A stretch of DNA of 26,930 bases from Botryllus schlosseri (GCA_000444245.1 ATSW01103095.1:1-26930); one strand, 5' to 3'; positions 1 to 9,985 are shown, counted from the stretch's first letter. Numbers and translations: made by a program. Notes: a model not told the origin generated them from the letters alone.

Positions 1-90
1 ATCAAACCCCGCATAACTACCCAAACCGGACCGCACCATTTGTTTTGAAGTTTTGCCGGTCAGCGGGTTCAAAAAGGTTGAGAACATCTG
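1..90 (-). mobile_element. hAT-like element terminus, cut by window edge
   Basis: Read on the minus strand from base 90, this begins CAGATGTTCTCAACC and then matches the left end of the element at 7781 over about 60 bp, including the shared block CTTCAAAACAAATG. It is therefore one end of a CAGTGGTTCTCAACC-type non-autonomous hAT element whose other end lies outside the window. The end sits about 30 bp past the stop codon of the minus-strand 7TM gene, so it may form part of that gene's 3' UTR. The family call rests on resemblance to its relatives at 7781, 17919 and 18780. Confidence 0.55.
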
Positions 91-122
91 GAGTAGAATG
101 CATCCTCCTTGTTACAAATTTG

Positions 123-1025
123 TTACCTTGTTTCCCAGACTGTCCAGGGAAACAATCGATCTCGCCAATCGGAAAAAGAAAAAATGACACCCAAAACTAT
201 CGCGAAGATATTGACATCTAATATGGTCATCGGAATGTCATCGACAAGAAACACCGCGGTAGTCACGGGTATGCAAACGCAGTTCAGCAACAGGGCGATG
301 GCCGCGGAAATGCAAGTGCGTTTTATTAACGCTAACACTTGCTGATCGGCTGTGTCATTCATCAGGCTACCAGAAGCCTGCCTGTGTTTAACTAGCGGGT
401 ATACGAACATACCGGTAAGTATTAGCTGCATGAGGACAGTCGTGCATCCGAGAATAACCAGCTGTATAGTGCTGGAAGAATCGGAACACCCGAGCGGTAC
501 CTCCGCATAATAATCCATATCCATTATCACATAAAAACAAGTTATGCCTAGAAACACGATGATAAAAATAGGAAGTAAGGCAATGCTGATAAATCTTGTA
601 CAAATGTTCGAAAGAGATGAGAGCAACAAGTCTTCATAAAGTGTCCGTTGCCGGATCCAGTACACCACCGTGACGCACATCATCGCTAACAAGCCCATGA
701 CGATTTTCAGCTTTTTCAAAACGGTACACGAGTACGGACTGTATCTTCCCCAAATAGTATCCAGGCCGAAGAAGTACCTGATGGCAATGAGAAGCATGCT
801 CAAGAGCAAGGTCACATTCATAAAGATGACTATATTTCGAGGTGGTGATCTATTGGTTCGTCCATTGTCGCATGGTCTCCAACGCCTCAAGTAGTATATG
901 ATCATGCATAAGACGCAGTAAAGTTCAAGTATTAGTAGACTATACGTAACCCCTTCACATATTCTCCAAATTGATGTTATCTTCTGTTCTTCCCGCCATG
1001 AAGTAGAATTCCTCGAGTCATTCAT
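123..1025 (-). CDS. Seven-transmembrane GPCR-like receptor, paralogue A
   Basis: This is an intact single-exon frame of 300 residues. Seven hydrophobic segments are visible at about 24-46, 64-86, 100-124, 145-167, 187-211, 234-261 and 268-286. The N-terminus is short and outside-like, with an N-glycosylation site (NST at 6-8). Cys100 at the top of TM3 and Cys180 in the second outer loop match the disulphide typical of class A GPCRs. The usual DRY, CWxP and NPxxY motifs are absent: TM3 ends YWIRQR and TM7 ends SFSDWRDRLFPW. I infer a plasma-membrane receptor of a divergent lineage-specific family; ligand and G-protein coupling are unknown. The start is the ATG at 1025, which aligns with MNSSRNST in the plus-strand paralogue. 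A CAG|GAG acceptor-like site lies about 35 bp upstream, so a 5' UTR intron or trans-splice site is possible. A non-GPCR 7TM protein cannot be excluded. Confidence 0.82.
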   Translation of the reverse strand: MNDSRNSTSWREEQKITSIWRICEGVTYSLLILELYCVLCMIIYYLRRWRPCDNGRTNRSPPRNIVIFMNVTLLLSMLLIAIRYFFGLDTIWGRYSPYSCTVLKKLKIVMGLLAMMCVTVVYWIRQRTLYEDLLLSSLSNICTRFISIALLPIFIIVFLGITCFYVIMDMDYYAEVPLGCSDSSSTIQLVILGCTTVLMQLILTGMFVYPLVKHRQASGSLMNDTADQQVLALIKRTCISAAIALLLNCVCIPVTTAVFLVDDIPMTILDVNIFAIVLGVIFSFSDWRDRLFPWTVWETR

Positions 1026-2430
1026 TTTCTTTACCAGACACGAACTTCCTCTCTCCTGCAGCTCAACTGCTTACATACTATTTTCCTATTGTGGTACCTG
1101 GATATAGCGTAGAAAAAATTGTCGTCTGTAAAATGAGCCTTAGGACCGACGAGAAAACAGTTACAATATAAGCTACATACTCGACGCAGACTGTATGACG
1201 GGTCTCAGGAAATGAACATATATTTCTGACGAAGTCAAACGCTTTATTCTTTCATGGGCGTCCCTGCTGCAAGTAGTCGCAATACAATTGCACTGCGTGG
1301 CTTATTATGTGACTAAGAGCACGTGCCACATGACATCCAACAATGGGGAACACGGATTCAGAAGTATACTGGCCAATTACTATTAATATATTTAATAACA
1401 TAAGTCATTAACCGGGTATGAAGCCTAACTACAAAACGCGAAAGTGAAGTCAGCAGATGCCAGTTCGATTTCATTCGATTATTATAGAAAGGAAAGTGCC
1501 ACACTGTCCATATGAACTTGTGTCTTCAATCACAACAGGTAAAGTTCTTGGTTAAGTCTCTTCTGCCATTTTTCGTTTTGTTGATGACGTTTCTATCGCC
1601 ATTGCTGCATACGCTACGAGGTTATTTATAACTCTGCGATAGTGACTAAGTCGTTTTTGTTAATGTTTTCACCCGCTGATTATTAAAAGAAAACATGAAT
1701 TATTATTATTTTTAATATTTTTATTTGTCTTACTTTTATTGGTGCGTATCACCAATTTTCGTCTTTGTGCATCACGTTCTACAATAATTATTATTATAAC
1801 TTATTATGACTGTTCAGTGTTTAATGTTAAGGTATATACCTCGGTATTCCGATATGTATAACCGTAAAATCTAGTGGATATCATGCACGTGGTCCTAGCT
1901 AAGACTTTATACAGCACTCCTATAAAGTTCCACTTCGATGTGACATGATAACTATTCGTGTTGATAAGTAGCTCTTCCAAAATTCATATGGATTTGAACA
2001 TGGACGATTTGGATGTTCATAGAGAGAGAGAGAGAGAGATTTTTTTATTCATCATCGCAAAATAACAAAACAGGCAACAAAATAGCATATACTTCAGAAT
2101 CACGGACGCATACAAAAAATGGTTACAGTGTCAATTTCAAAGCAAATGAGATGTGTACGAATATGATTTACAGTTCATAGGATTGGCCAATATGTTTTAC
2201 GATTGCAAGATGAAGCTGCAGCGAAGTGATCTGTTGATCATCATAATGTACGAATAGTAACGTCAACCTGTCTAGAAGCCTTAAAGCCTTAAAGTCGATT
2301 TGAACATGGTGGATTTGGACGTTCATAATGTAAGAATAGTAACATCAACCTGCCTCACTGCATGATGTTTTCCTGAATTTCGTAACCAAACTACATCGCC
2401 AAATTTCTCAACCAATTGTATCGTTCCTTA
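1026..2430. other. Intergenic, upstream of 7TM paralogue A
   Basis: No coding signal was found. The stretch just upstream of the minus-strand gene shares AGTTGAGC followed by an acceptor-like CAG|GAG with the upstream region of the plus-strand paralogue, so the duplication included some 5' sequence. An AT-rich block lies at about 1680-1810, and a (GA)n microsatellite is at 2020-2039. Short degenerate repeats at 1991-2352 are listed separately. No clear TATA box was seen on the minus strand here. Confidence 0.6.
1991..2352. repeat. Short degenerate direct repeats
   Basis: Two 29-bp units starting CATAATGTA and ending TCAACCTG lie at 2242-2270 and 2324-2352 and differ at two positions. Two units of about 31 bp starting GATTTGAACATGG lie at 1991-2021 and 2297-2327 and differ at a few positions. 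The shared words suggest a decayed tandem array with an 82-bp step, interrupted by a (GA)n tract at 2020-2039. Origin unknown. Confidence 0.6.
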
Positions 2431-3291
2431 TAGGGATGGTGTGAACCTCTGAAAGGTTCAGGTTCGTGTGAACGCGAACCTATTTGAAAGGTTCTGTGTG
2501 AACGCGAACGTGAACCTCATGACGTCACATGACGTCATATTGCTAATTCCAACCATACATTTCAGTGAAGTGATAGTCACGATACCAACCCACGACTCGC
2601 CCCGCATAATGCCATAATGCTGAAGTACATATTGACGCTTTAAAATTCGTCAAATGTATCAACTGGGGCAATCACATGATATAATAATCCCATAAAATAA
2701 AGATCTTCCGTCGCTTTGCCAACAATTCCGACGCGGATTTGCAACGGAATATAAGCTTACGCCTTAACGGTGTATAAACCAGACCGGACAATGTATTCGG
2801 CGTCTGAGTACTGCTACATCGGAGCATACGAATATCGCAGGCCCNGGCGACGTTGATATTGAGCGGAGTGTAAAACACGGGTTTCTATACTCNCTACCGA
2901 TAATACCCCATTAACAAGTTATACAGCAGTAGCCAACACCGCAATCGAATGGATTTGGGTTTTATGATACAATAAACATAATGAAATCAAGATTGATCCC
3001 GTATATTTCGAGCCAACTTTTGTAACAAAGCAAGTNNAATTTCTCAGATTGCCAAGGTGCATGCTCGTATAGTGTTGATTTTTTAATGTTGCCAANGCCA
3101 TGCATAGAGTGGCCCGCAGTTGAAATGCAATAAATTTCAACCAAAGATGTTATAATGAAGTGAAAATTGTAATATATGAAAAAGGTTCACAGTGCAGAAC
3201 CTACCAAGGTTCGTTTGTGAACGTGAACCTCTAAATTTCGGAGGTTCACACCCACAACGCGAACGTGAACCTCACGTTCACACCATCCCTA
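2431..3291 (+). mobile_element. hAT-like MITE, family 1, copy A
   Basis: The ends are TAGGGATGGTGTGAACCT and, inverted, ACGTTCACACCATCCCTA. They are flanked by a perfect 8-bp target duplication GTTCCTTA (2423-2430 and 3292-3299). The subterminal regions are rich in inverted GGTTCACGTTCGCG-type words. The internal part has no coding potential and carries several N bases. Two TGACGTCA sites lie 2 bp apart at 2520-2537. Eight-bp duplications and TAGGG ends fit a non-autonomous hAT element. A diverged copy in the opposite orientation lies at 11604-12648. The perfect duplication suggests a moderately young insertion. Confidence 0.9.
2520..2537. promoter_or_regulatory. Paired CRE-type palindromes inside MITE
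   Basis: Two perfect TGACGTCA octamers lie at 2520-2527 and 2530-2537, separated by two bases. This is the consensus site for CREB/ATF bZIP factors. They are part of the MITE at 2431-3291 and a TGACGTCA also occurs in its relative at 12547. Regulatory use by the nearby receptor genes is only a possibility. Confidence 0.35.
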
Positions 3292-3299
3292 GTTCCTTA

Positions 3300-3505
3300 T
3301 ACTCAGAAATCTGGTGGGATTTGGTGTCACGTTGGAGCTGTCGCGACTTGCAAATTTCGCGCGAAGTCGTGATTGGATTTTACCAAACATAGCATGTTAT
3401 GATTACGTGGCATTGCCATGAAATCACATAGATAATGTCTGAATCACATCACTCGCGTCTAATAATTTCAACCTAAACTGACGCAGAAATTAAAAGGGTC
3501 CATAG
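3300..3505. other. Short spacer between two MITEs
   Basis: This is about 200 bp of unique-looking sequence between the target duplications of the flanking MITEs. Nothing recognisable. Confidence 0.5.
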
Positions 3506-4022
3506 TAGTGCTGGGCACAATGATTCGAGTACTCGAATCTGAATCGAGTATTAATTTTAATGATTCGAGTCGAGCAGTAGAATACGATTCTTTCGAGTAC
3601 TGAAATTATACGCTCCTCGCCACTGAAAGTTACTTATATCAACGAGAATTATAGTTTCGATACTAATTTCACTGTCAGAGTCATGAAATCTTGATTGCCC
3701 TCATTGTAGCATACGAAACATATAGTACAAAGCTACGAACGTTACTGGGAATAGCACATTTCCGGAGTCATGTTCATCTCACAATATTGTCACCAAGTGC
3801 AATGAAATAGGTATGGTCGAAAAAATACCAACGTATCTTGAATGTGATAGATAGCAGGCATTATATTCTTTGTGGTCACATAAAAGGTACATATTCGAAC
3901 TTTGACATAATACATTCTGTTATGACGTCATAATGAGTGATACTCGATTACCCGACTCGACTCGAAGCATAATACGTGATTCAGAATCGAATCACTGAGG
4001 TACTCGATTTTGCCCAGCCCTA
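3506..4022 (+). mobile_element. hAT-like MITE, family 2, copy A
   Basis: The left end reads TAGTGCTGGGCACAATGATT and the right end reads, inverted, TAGGGCTGGGCAAAATCGAG. The subterminal parts are dense in ATTCGAGT and ACTCGAAT words that form further inverted repeats. The 8-bp flanks GTCCATAG (3498-3505) and GTCTAAAG (4023-4030) match at six of eight bases, so they are a decayed target duplication. The length is 517 bp with no coding capacity. It carries the palindrome ATGACGTCAT at 3922-3931. A second copy in the same orientation, with a perfect duplication, lies at 10427-10934. This copy looks older, judged by its decayed flanks. Confidence 0.88.
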
Positions 4023-4030
4023 GTCTAAAG

Positions 4031-4509
4031 CAGACTTGGACTAAGATAATTCTAGTTGTGCAATATTTTTATGGTTTAATTTTAGTTATTATCTAATTTC
4101 TGCTTTTCCTGAAAAGTCCAAAGGAGAACTGTTCAGTACGAAGCGAGGCAAACTTGATGTACAGACATTGGCAATTCTCGTGCTTATGGGAATTAACCCT
4201 GAATTGCTGTGAACTGAGCTTAATACATTCTTGAAGTTTTCGCTAACTCAGTAGTTCAAAATTCTAATCTAATTTGGAAATAACTGTGTAGCTATAATTG
4301 GACTGCTAATCTAATTAAGAAATGTGTCGCAATAATTCTAATTTCGACCTAACTTGGAAAAGTTGAAATTGTTGTACAGTTGTCCAACTACCTATATTGT
4401 GAGCTATATTCATAATGTAAAATGGTATAGCTTCCTGATCAGCATGAGTACTTCTTCGATGGCTGTCCATTTTCAGAACCTATGGAATTGGAGCTGATTA
4501 AGAATAAAT
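4031..4509. other. No gene seen
   Basis: AT-rich sequence with loosely repeated words such as CTAATCTAATT and TAATTCTAATTT between about 4250 and 4370. No open frame with family resemblance and no clear element boundary. Confidence 0.5.
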
Positions 4510-4750
4510 TTCGCGACAGACTTTCCAATGGACATAATTTACTCACTAAACAAGACATCGACAGCAGCGCCAGAAGCCTATCCAAATTGGCTCTTTGAAC
4601 GCATCTTGCTTCGCCCCCGAATCGGACACTGTAGACTGGCGGCAGACCTTTTCAAGATTAACTGCGCTGATTTCCACCCTGCGAAGTGTGTAGCTCCGGG
4701 TTCGGTAACCTTTTTCAACCAAAGAGACATTATTGGCCCAATCTTTTAAA
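4510..4750 (+). mobile_element. Decayed LINE 3' coding fragment
   Basis: Translation around 4570-4660 gives LFERILLRPRIGHCRLAADLFKI. This parallels [23 protein letters not shown] of the LINE at 15.8-16.4 kb. That peptide lies near the C-terminus of ORF2 in non-LTR retrotransposons of the I/Jockey type, just before a CCHC zinc knuckle. In this copy the knuckle region is no longer clean: one Cys is visible, the rest has drifted, and the frame ends at 4747. It is an old 5'-truncated relic. The edges are approximate. Confidence 0.6.
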
Positions 4751-5047
4751 TTGTAACTCCCAAAGAGCCATAGATGTAGGCTATATATCAAATGATACGT
4801 CACAATTGAAAATTCGTGACGTTTTGGTAGCACTAATGTATGGGATTCATAGTGTGCGCCATATTTTCAGCCCACATGTGTAGGTGTAGCCAAACATGAT
4901 CCCTACAGCAGTACAAACCTCCTGCAGGGTGTGATACGTCAGTGATGTGGGGTTGGGGGAGGCAAGTGACGCAGTGCCTCAAAAGTCGTTAGGGGTGAGT
5001 GAAGGAAAATTGGCAAATGGCTTAGAATTTCTAATCACTGATAATAA
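4751..5047. other. No gene seen
   Basis: Unique-looking sequence including a G-rich stretch around 4949-4965. No coding evidence and no identifiable repeat. Confidence 0.45.
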
Positions 5048-5159
5048 TCAAAAAGAGGACAAAATCTCAAAAAAGAGGATAAAAGGGCGTCATCCGAGGA
5101 CACTTTCAAAAAAGTCAAAAAAGAGGACAAATCCTCTAAGAGGACGTATGGTAAGCCTA
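5048..5159 (-). mobile_element. Partial copy of GTCCTC-rich hAT-like element
   Basis: Read on the minus strand from 5159, it starts TAGGCTTACCATACGTCCTC and continues with spaced TTTGTCCTCTTTTTTGA words. It matches the left 110 bp of the complete element at 19920-20377. The other end is missing, so this is a truncated copy. No target duplication can be defined. Confidence 0.7.
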
Positions 5160-5356
5160 ATGTAGGCTAACTAACATGAATATATAGGTTGCAATTTAAT
5201 CTCTGCCCTAGCATAACAAGTCGACTCTAGAGAAAACATTATTGTCCGTGACGCACAAAGTCGGAAACGGCGACAGGAGCATGAATAATAATGAATTAAA
5301 AAACTCACGAAAAAGACTTCCATTAACAACAGACTTCCTCGGGGAGTGCCGGTAAG
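5160..5356. other. No gene seen
   Basis: About 200 bp of unique-looking sequence between two element fragments, with no feature I can name. Confidence 0.4.
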
Positions 5357-5359
5357 CTC

Positions 5360-5680
5360 AGACCTGGGCATTTCACGGCCCGCGACGCGATTTTGACCGG
5401 CCCCCGAACAGTTGTTTGGAATTTAAAACATCAAGTCCATTATTAGCGTAGATGTGTGGGCTAGGCTGTATATGCTGAACAGCGAATGCATTTACTTTGA
5501 AGCCTGTTTATATATGTACCATGATCCGGATCGTCATGAACGATTTCATCCGACCCGCAAAGTAATTCTTACTAAATGGAATTTTTTGGTATTGTCCAGC
5601 ACATGTCTAATTGATGCTTCCTATACCTAACTGTTTGCGGCCCTCTTGGTAACCCTCAAAGTTGAAGATTCCTGTCATGA
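5360..5680. mobile_element. Probable hAT-like fragment with GGCCCGCG end
   Basis: CAGACCTGGGCATTTCACGG followed by CCCGCG resembles the widespread hAT terminus CAGRGGTGGGCAAACTACGGCCCGCG. GACCCGCAAAG and TGCGGCCCTC words recur to about 5650, as is usual near the other end. I could not pair the ends or find an 8-bp duplication, so the right boundary is a guess. Confidence 0.4.
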
Positions 5681-6360
5681 TTACGAGTCCTCAACATATC
5701 TCGTGCGTAAAACGATTTACATCGAAAACGCAGTTAACGGATGAAGTTCTTCCCACCATGAACTTACAATACAGTACAATGCGGCCAGAACCATTCAGAC
5801 TTTGGGACTGTATAAATTTAAATTCCCCGCACATGACAATTATTGTATAAACGCCATTAATAAAACAAGCTATCCGCAATAACTACCAGAAGACAGAGGA
5901 TAAATGACTTGTCAGTCCAGTTTGCGTAGTAGATTTTTCAAGTCTTCAGTTTCATGTTGAACTTTCTTATACCCTACAAATGAAAACAGACGCGAATACG
6001 GTAATTTCCGTGCATTATGATGTCATGGCCAGTCGACAATGCTGTAGTTCTCGATGTGAAGGTACGTCAAGCGTTCGGTCGGATGTTGTTTTGCGCCAAC
6101 GGCCTAGCTCACTTCCTTGACAACAGTACGAATGAATGAAAATGCTATCTGACGTATACGTAGTTACTTACACAGGTCTCAACCTTACTCGTTAGTGTGG
6201 GTTTGATAACGGTCCGGATGTACATTGTGAATCGGTGTTCTATGTTGACGTATGCCATGCAGTAGGCTTAATCTTGCGCACATTTAATCGCAAAACAAGC
6301 TGAGTTACAATGCACCGCTGTAACAACGGTTTTAATGATTGTGATGATTTGTTTTACGGA
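5681..6360. other. No gene seen
   Basis: Intergenic sequence left of the plus-strand 7TM gene. No family-like open frame and no element boundaries. The short frames at 5662-5879 on both strands show no domain or membrane pattern. Confidence 0.5.
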
Positions 6361-6368
6361 CACCCACG

Positions 6369-6546
6369 ATATAGCAAAGCGCTATATAATGAGCAGAAAC
6401 CATAAATACCTTTGCCTTCAGCAGATTTTATTCATCCCGTTGGTGAGTGGGCCTATTTTTGAGTCAATGAAGAGAATTTTCTGCCTCATGCGATCCAGAT
6501 ATGTCTTTAGTTATGTATGTGATAAACATTAGTTGAGCAATACAGG
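6369..6546 (+). promoter_or_regulatory. Possible promoter and 5' UTR intron of 7TM paralogue B
   Basis: A TATATAA word at 6384-6390 sits in a small hairpin (TATAGC at 6370-6375, GCTATA at 6381-6386). A donor-like TTG|GTGAGT lies at 6443 and an acceptor-like ATACAG|GAG at 6545, 22 bp before the first ATG. Together they could make a short 5' UTR exon, a 103-bp intron and a coding exon. The acceptor is matched in the minus-strand paralogue. This is inference from signals only; a trans-splice acceptor would look the same. Confidence 0.3.
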
Positions 6547-6566
6547 AGTGACCAAACACACGTTTG

Positions 6567-7463
6567 ATGAATAGAATGAATAGCTCACGGAATTCTACAT
6601 TATGGACGAAAGAACAGAGGATTACAGCGAATTGGAGAATATGCGAAGGGGTTACTTACAGCCTATTCATTCTCGCACTTTACTGCGTCTCCTGTATGAT
6701 CATATACTATTTGAGGCGTTGTAAGCGATCTGATAGCCCGCCACCTCGCAAAATAGTCATTCTCATGGACGCGACTTTGTTTCTGAGCATGGTTCTGGCT
6801 GTGATAAGGTACTTCTTCGGCCTGGACACTATCTGGGGCCGATACAGCCCTTACGCGTGTACTGTTTTGAAAAAGCTAAAAGTAGTCCTGGGAATGTTGG
6901 TGATGATGTGCGTCACGGTGGTGTATTGGATCAGGCAACGGATGCTCTACGAAAACTTGTTGCTGTCATCTCTTTCTAACAACTGCACAAGATTTATAAG
7001 CATTGCATTGCTGCCAATCTTTATAATTGTGTTCTTGGGCATCACGTGCTATTACATCTTTAAAGAAATGGATTATAAGGCGAGGCAGCCGTTAGGCTGT
7101 TCCGATTCTTCCAGTATTATACAATTAGTTGTTCTCGCCTGGACTACCGTGCTTATGCAAGTGATGCTTACCGGAATGTTCATATATCCATTGGTAAAAC
7201 ATCGGCAGGCTTCTGGTAGCTTACTGAATGATACCGCCGATCAGCAAGTGTTAACGTTGATAAAACGTACGTGCATTTCGGCAGCATTCGCCGTGATACT
7301 GAACTGCATATGTCTGCCGTTGGCTAGCATGGTGTTTGAAGTTGATGACACACCAATGACGGTGTCGGACGTGAATATCTTTGCCATTCTTTTGAGCGCG
7401 GTGTTTGCGTTCTCCGATTGGAGAGATCGACTGATTCCTTGCATTGTCTGGGAATCGCGGTAA
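6567..7463 (+). CDS. Seven-transmembrane GPCR-like receptor, paralogue B
   Basis: This is an intact single-exon frame. Two in-frame ATGs open it, at 6567 (298 residues) and 6576 (295 residues). The second gives MNSSRNST, which aligns with MNDSRNST of the minus-strand paralogue and may be the true start. Seven hydrophobic segments fall at the same places as in paralogue A. The Cys at the top of TM3 (YSPYACTVLKKL) and the Cys in outer loop 2 (PLGCSDSSS) are kept, as expected for a GPCR disulphide. No DRY, CWxP or NPxxY motif is present. YWIRQR after TM3 and FSDWRDRLIPC after TM7 are the family marks. Differences cluster in the N-terminal stretch, the first inner loop, outer loop 2 and TM6-7; TM3-TM4 is nearly unchanged. 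I infer a membrane receptor of an expanded lineage-specific family with unknown ligand. Confidence 0.83.
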   Translation: MNRMNSSRNSTLWTKEQRITANWRICEGVTYSLFILALYCVSCMIIYYLRRCKRSDSPPPRKIVILMDATLFLSMVLAVIRYFFGLDTIWGRYSPYACTVLKKLKVVLGMLVMMCVTVVYWIRQRMLYENLLLSSLSNNCTRFISIALLPIFIIVFLGITCYYIFKEMDYKARQPLGCSDSSSIIQLVVLAWTTVLMQVMLTGMFIYPLVKHRQASGSLLNDTADQQVLTLIKRTCISAAFAVILNCICLPLASMVFEVDDTPMTVSDVNIFAILLSAVFAFSDWRDRLIPCIVWESR

Positions 7464-7772
7464 CGCTTTTCAAGCAAAGTGCCTAATTCTAGATTTGCAA
7501 CGCTCGACGTGTATTATTATTGCTAAATTACGTGGTGCATGTGAATCACCATTGACGATCTCATAAGTGAACTATAGGAGATGGTCAAAATAACAGTATA
7601 ATGCGTCCTCGAATGGGGAAGATTTTCTATGGTCAATCATGTATATTCAGATATATCAAGCCCCTCTCTATAGTTGAGTGCTGGTGGGTCGCGAATAATT
7701 TCGGAAATTTAAAGTTTTCTATTCAATATGTGATATAACGCAGCTTTTGGTTATTATGGAATGCCAACAATC
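7464..7772. other. 3' flank of 7TM paralogue B
   Basis: About 310 bp between the stop codon and the next hAT-like element. No obvious AATAAA was seen. I saw no clear homology with the 3' flank of paralogue A, so the duplicated block probably ends near the stop codon. Confidence 0.45.
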
Positions 7773-7780
7773 CTCTATTT

Positions 7781-8406
7781 CAGTGGTTTTCATCCTTTTC
7801 GACCTCGCTGACCGGAAAAAAACTTCAAAACAAATGTCGCGGACGGGTGAACCATCGAAAATCAAAGTTTACCCTAGATTTATAATTACGGCAAATGTAT
7901 GCGACTCAAATGTAGTATTGGAAACTTCATTTAATGCTGTCTTGTCGATTTTTATTCGTGGTTCTGTTGTAGTTTCTGGAAAGCGAGGCTCACTCAGTCC
8001 TGTAAAAGACCACTAACCTGATCGATCGTAATTGTTCGGTATTAGAAATCCCACTTCACTGTTCGCGATAGTTACACTGTTGCCACAGCTATACCGTCAA
8101 TGATTGGAATTTAAGGAAGAAGCTTTCAGTTGTAGGCGACTTTTGAACAGTCTCGTACAAGACCTGCGCCACTGTGACGTAAGATAGATAACTAACCTAT
8201 GGACGTCCGCCGAAAGAAGTCCCTGTATTACGACACCATGCAAAAATATGTTGCAAACTTCTTAATCAACTTAAAATTTATTCTTTTAGTTTTCGAAAAT
8301 TAGACAAGCGTCCAACTTCTTGCATTTTGTAATTGAGATATAGAATCCTGATGTATTTGGTGAACCGGCAGGAAGCTTGCCACGAATTTGGGCTCGAGAA
8401 CCATTG
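7781..8406 (+). mobile_element. hAT-like element, CAGTGGTT group
   Basis: The left end is CAGTGGTTTTCATCC and the right end, inverted, is CAATGGTTCTCGAGCCC. The right 120 bp, with the block ACTTCTTGCATTTTG, matches the right end of the element at 18780-19313. The left 60 bp matches the fragment at 1-90. The flanks CTCTATTT (7773-7780) and CTCCAGTA (8407-8414) agree at five of eight bases, so the target duplication is weak. No transposase is visible. It is a non-autonomous, fairly old copy. Confidence 0.68.
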
Positions 8407-8414
8407 CTCCAGTA

Positions 8415-9555
8415 TAGTTCACATGAGAGTAATTTTACACCTATAAAATAGCTATGTTACAGGTATAACAATATGTTTTAGAATACCGACTATCTTAGAT
8501 GTATTAAATAGGTGTACTTCAATTTTAGGTCTTCCTGAATATTTTCCGAGAGGAAAATCAGGCCAAGACTTAATCTGATATTTTCTAATGTACAAGTTCC
8601 ACTTTCACATTAACAGTAAATTTCATGTGCATATACATTGTTACTTTTCGATTTCCAATACCACCGTATCGGCAATCCCGATGCAGTTCCAACTACGGTT
8701 AGGAACGGGACACTGCATTGAATGAACATCTCCACCGAATAGGTGTTTCTGCGACGCCTTTTTGTAACCACCAGGGAACGAATGAAGACGTCAACCTGAT
8801 GTCCTGATGATGTTGATTTCCTGATGCTCGGTACTTGAACAGAGACGCTGGATCCTGAGATCCATTGCACAGCGAAAGAATATTCGATTTTACTTGGACA
8901 GCTTATTTATTGACACCAATACTTCAGAACATGTAGTCAATTTTGTAGTCTCATCAAGACGACGTACATATTTATTATCGACATTTTCCTTGATATTGGG
9001 AATTTCTTACAGCCCGTTAGAAATAGATCAATTAATTTGTGTTGTTAATGAAATTAACTAGATTGTGGTGCAAAAGACATTCTTCATTATAAGCACCATA
9101 ACACCATTTTTAGATTTCTCATTAATATGTTTTTATTCGTTTGCTCCTATCTCATTGTGGGTCGCACAATAAAAGTTGCACCCAAAGCGGGTCGAGAACT
9201 GATAAAGGTTGGCAAGCTCTGCTCTGGTCCATAGGTAGTTGCGCTTTGAGCTTGAAACACCATGAGTATTTTTGGACGAGCCCAAACATGATTCGTATCA
9301 CACTTGTTTCAGCATATAAGCTTAATTATATAATATACACTGCTGGTTTCCTTTTAATATTAGAAGCGATGTTTCCGATTTATTTGAATATGAGTTGGAG
9401 CCATCTTGCTCAAAAAGAGTTGCAGCGCATGTTCAGAATCTTGGTTAATCTGCTGCCAAAATCCGGAGACACCTCAATAAAATAGATTCAACTTTGTGTG
9501 TTGCGGAGAGAAAAGAGGCACCTATTTCCGAGGTTGAAAAATAATCACTTTAGGG
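8415..9555. other. Long stretch without recognisable genes
   Basis: About 1.1 kb with no element boundaries that I can pair. A plus-strand open frame at 9141-9485 (114 codons) has one hydrophobic stretch but no start context, motif or splice support. A minus-strand frame at 8610-8870 is equally featureless. Confidence 0.45.
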
Positions 9556-9640
9556 CAGTGGTTCTTAAGCGGCGTCCCTGGGAGCACCTAGGGTTCCCGA
9601 TGTAGTCTCATGGCCTCCCGAAGGTTAAGACAAACACTGA
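9556..9640 (+). mobile_element. hAT-like left-end fragment
   Basis: CAGTGGTTCTTAAGCGGCGT is the start of a CAGTGGTTCTCAACC-type terminus, followed by GGGAGCACCTAGGGTTCCCG. No matching right end was found before the SINE at 9725. The right edge is approximate. Confidence 0.45.
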
Positions 9641-9724
9641 TGATTTTTGATAACATTCCCGTCTTGACAGTCCTCCGTTGCAGGCAATTAGGCCCTCTTC
9701 GTAGTCAAGTTGTACTGGTTTACT

Positions 9725-9985
9725 TGTGGTATTCATGGTGTTTGTCGACTACTACTACATTTACAGTAGGCCAGAATTCTTCATTTGTGGTCCGTAACTG
9801 TCGACTTGTAGCACGGCCCACTAGGCATTTTATAAGACACCGCCTACGCGGATGAGATGGCGAGGAAGAGCCAAGATAATCCTCCAACACTTAGGCAGGA
9901 ATTCTGGAGTCGAGATCGGTCGGACTCGAACCCGCAATCCATTGGTGTTGCAGCTGTGGATTATACCACAGCGGAGCGGATCGAC
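9725..9985 (-). mobile_element. tRNA-derived SINE, copy 1
   Basis: On the minus strand, GGGTTCGAGTCC at 9922-9933 matches the pol III B box. A weaker A-box-like TGGTATAATCC lies about 30 bp upstream, and the body runs to GAATACCAC near 9725. The body contains CGACTCCAGAATTCC, CTCGCCATCTCATCC, GTGTCTTATAAAATG and CGACAAACACC, all shared with copies at 12371-12515 and 16420-16620. It is the only copy here that keeps a tRNA-like head. SINEs are moved by a partner LINE; the partner is not identified. Confidence 0.7.

Noticed and set aside
9141-9485. Plus-strand open frame of 114 codons
   Set aside because: No recognisable domain, no promoter or splice context, and the composition resembles the surrounding non-coding DNA.
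9920-9985. A functional tRNA gene at the SINE head
   Set aside because: The B box is good, but the A box is weak and the acceptor stem cannot be closed, so it is a tRNA-derived head, not a tRNA gene.
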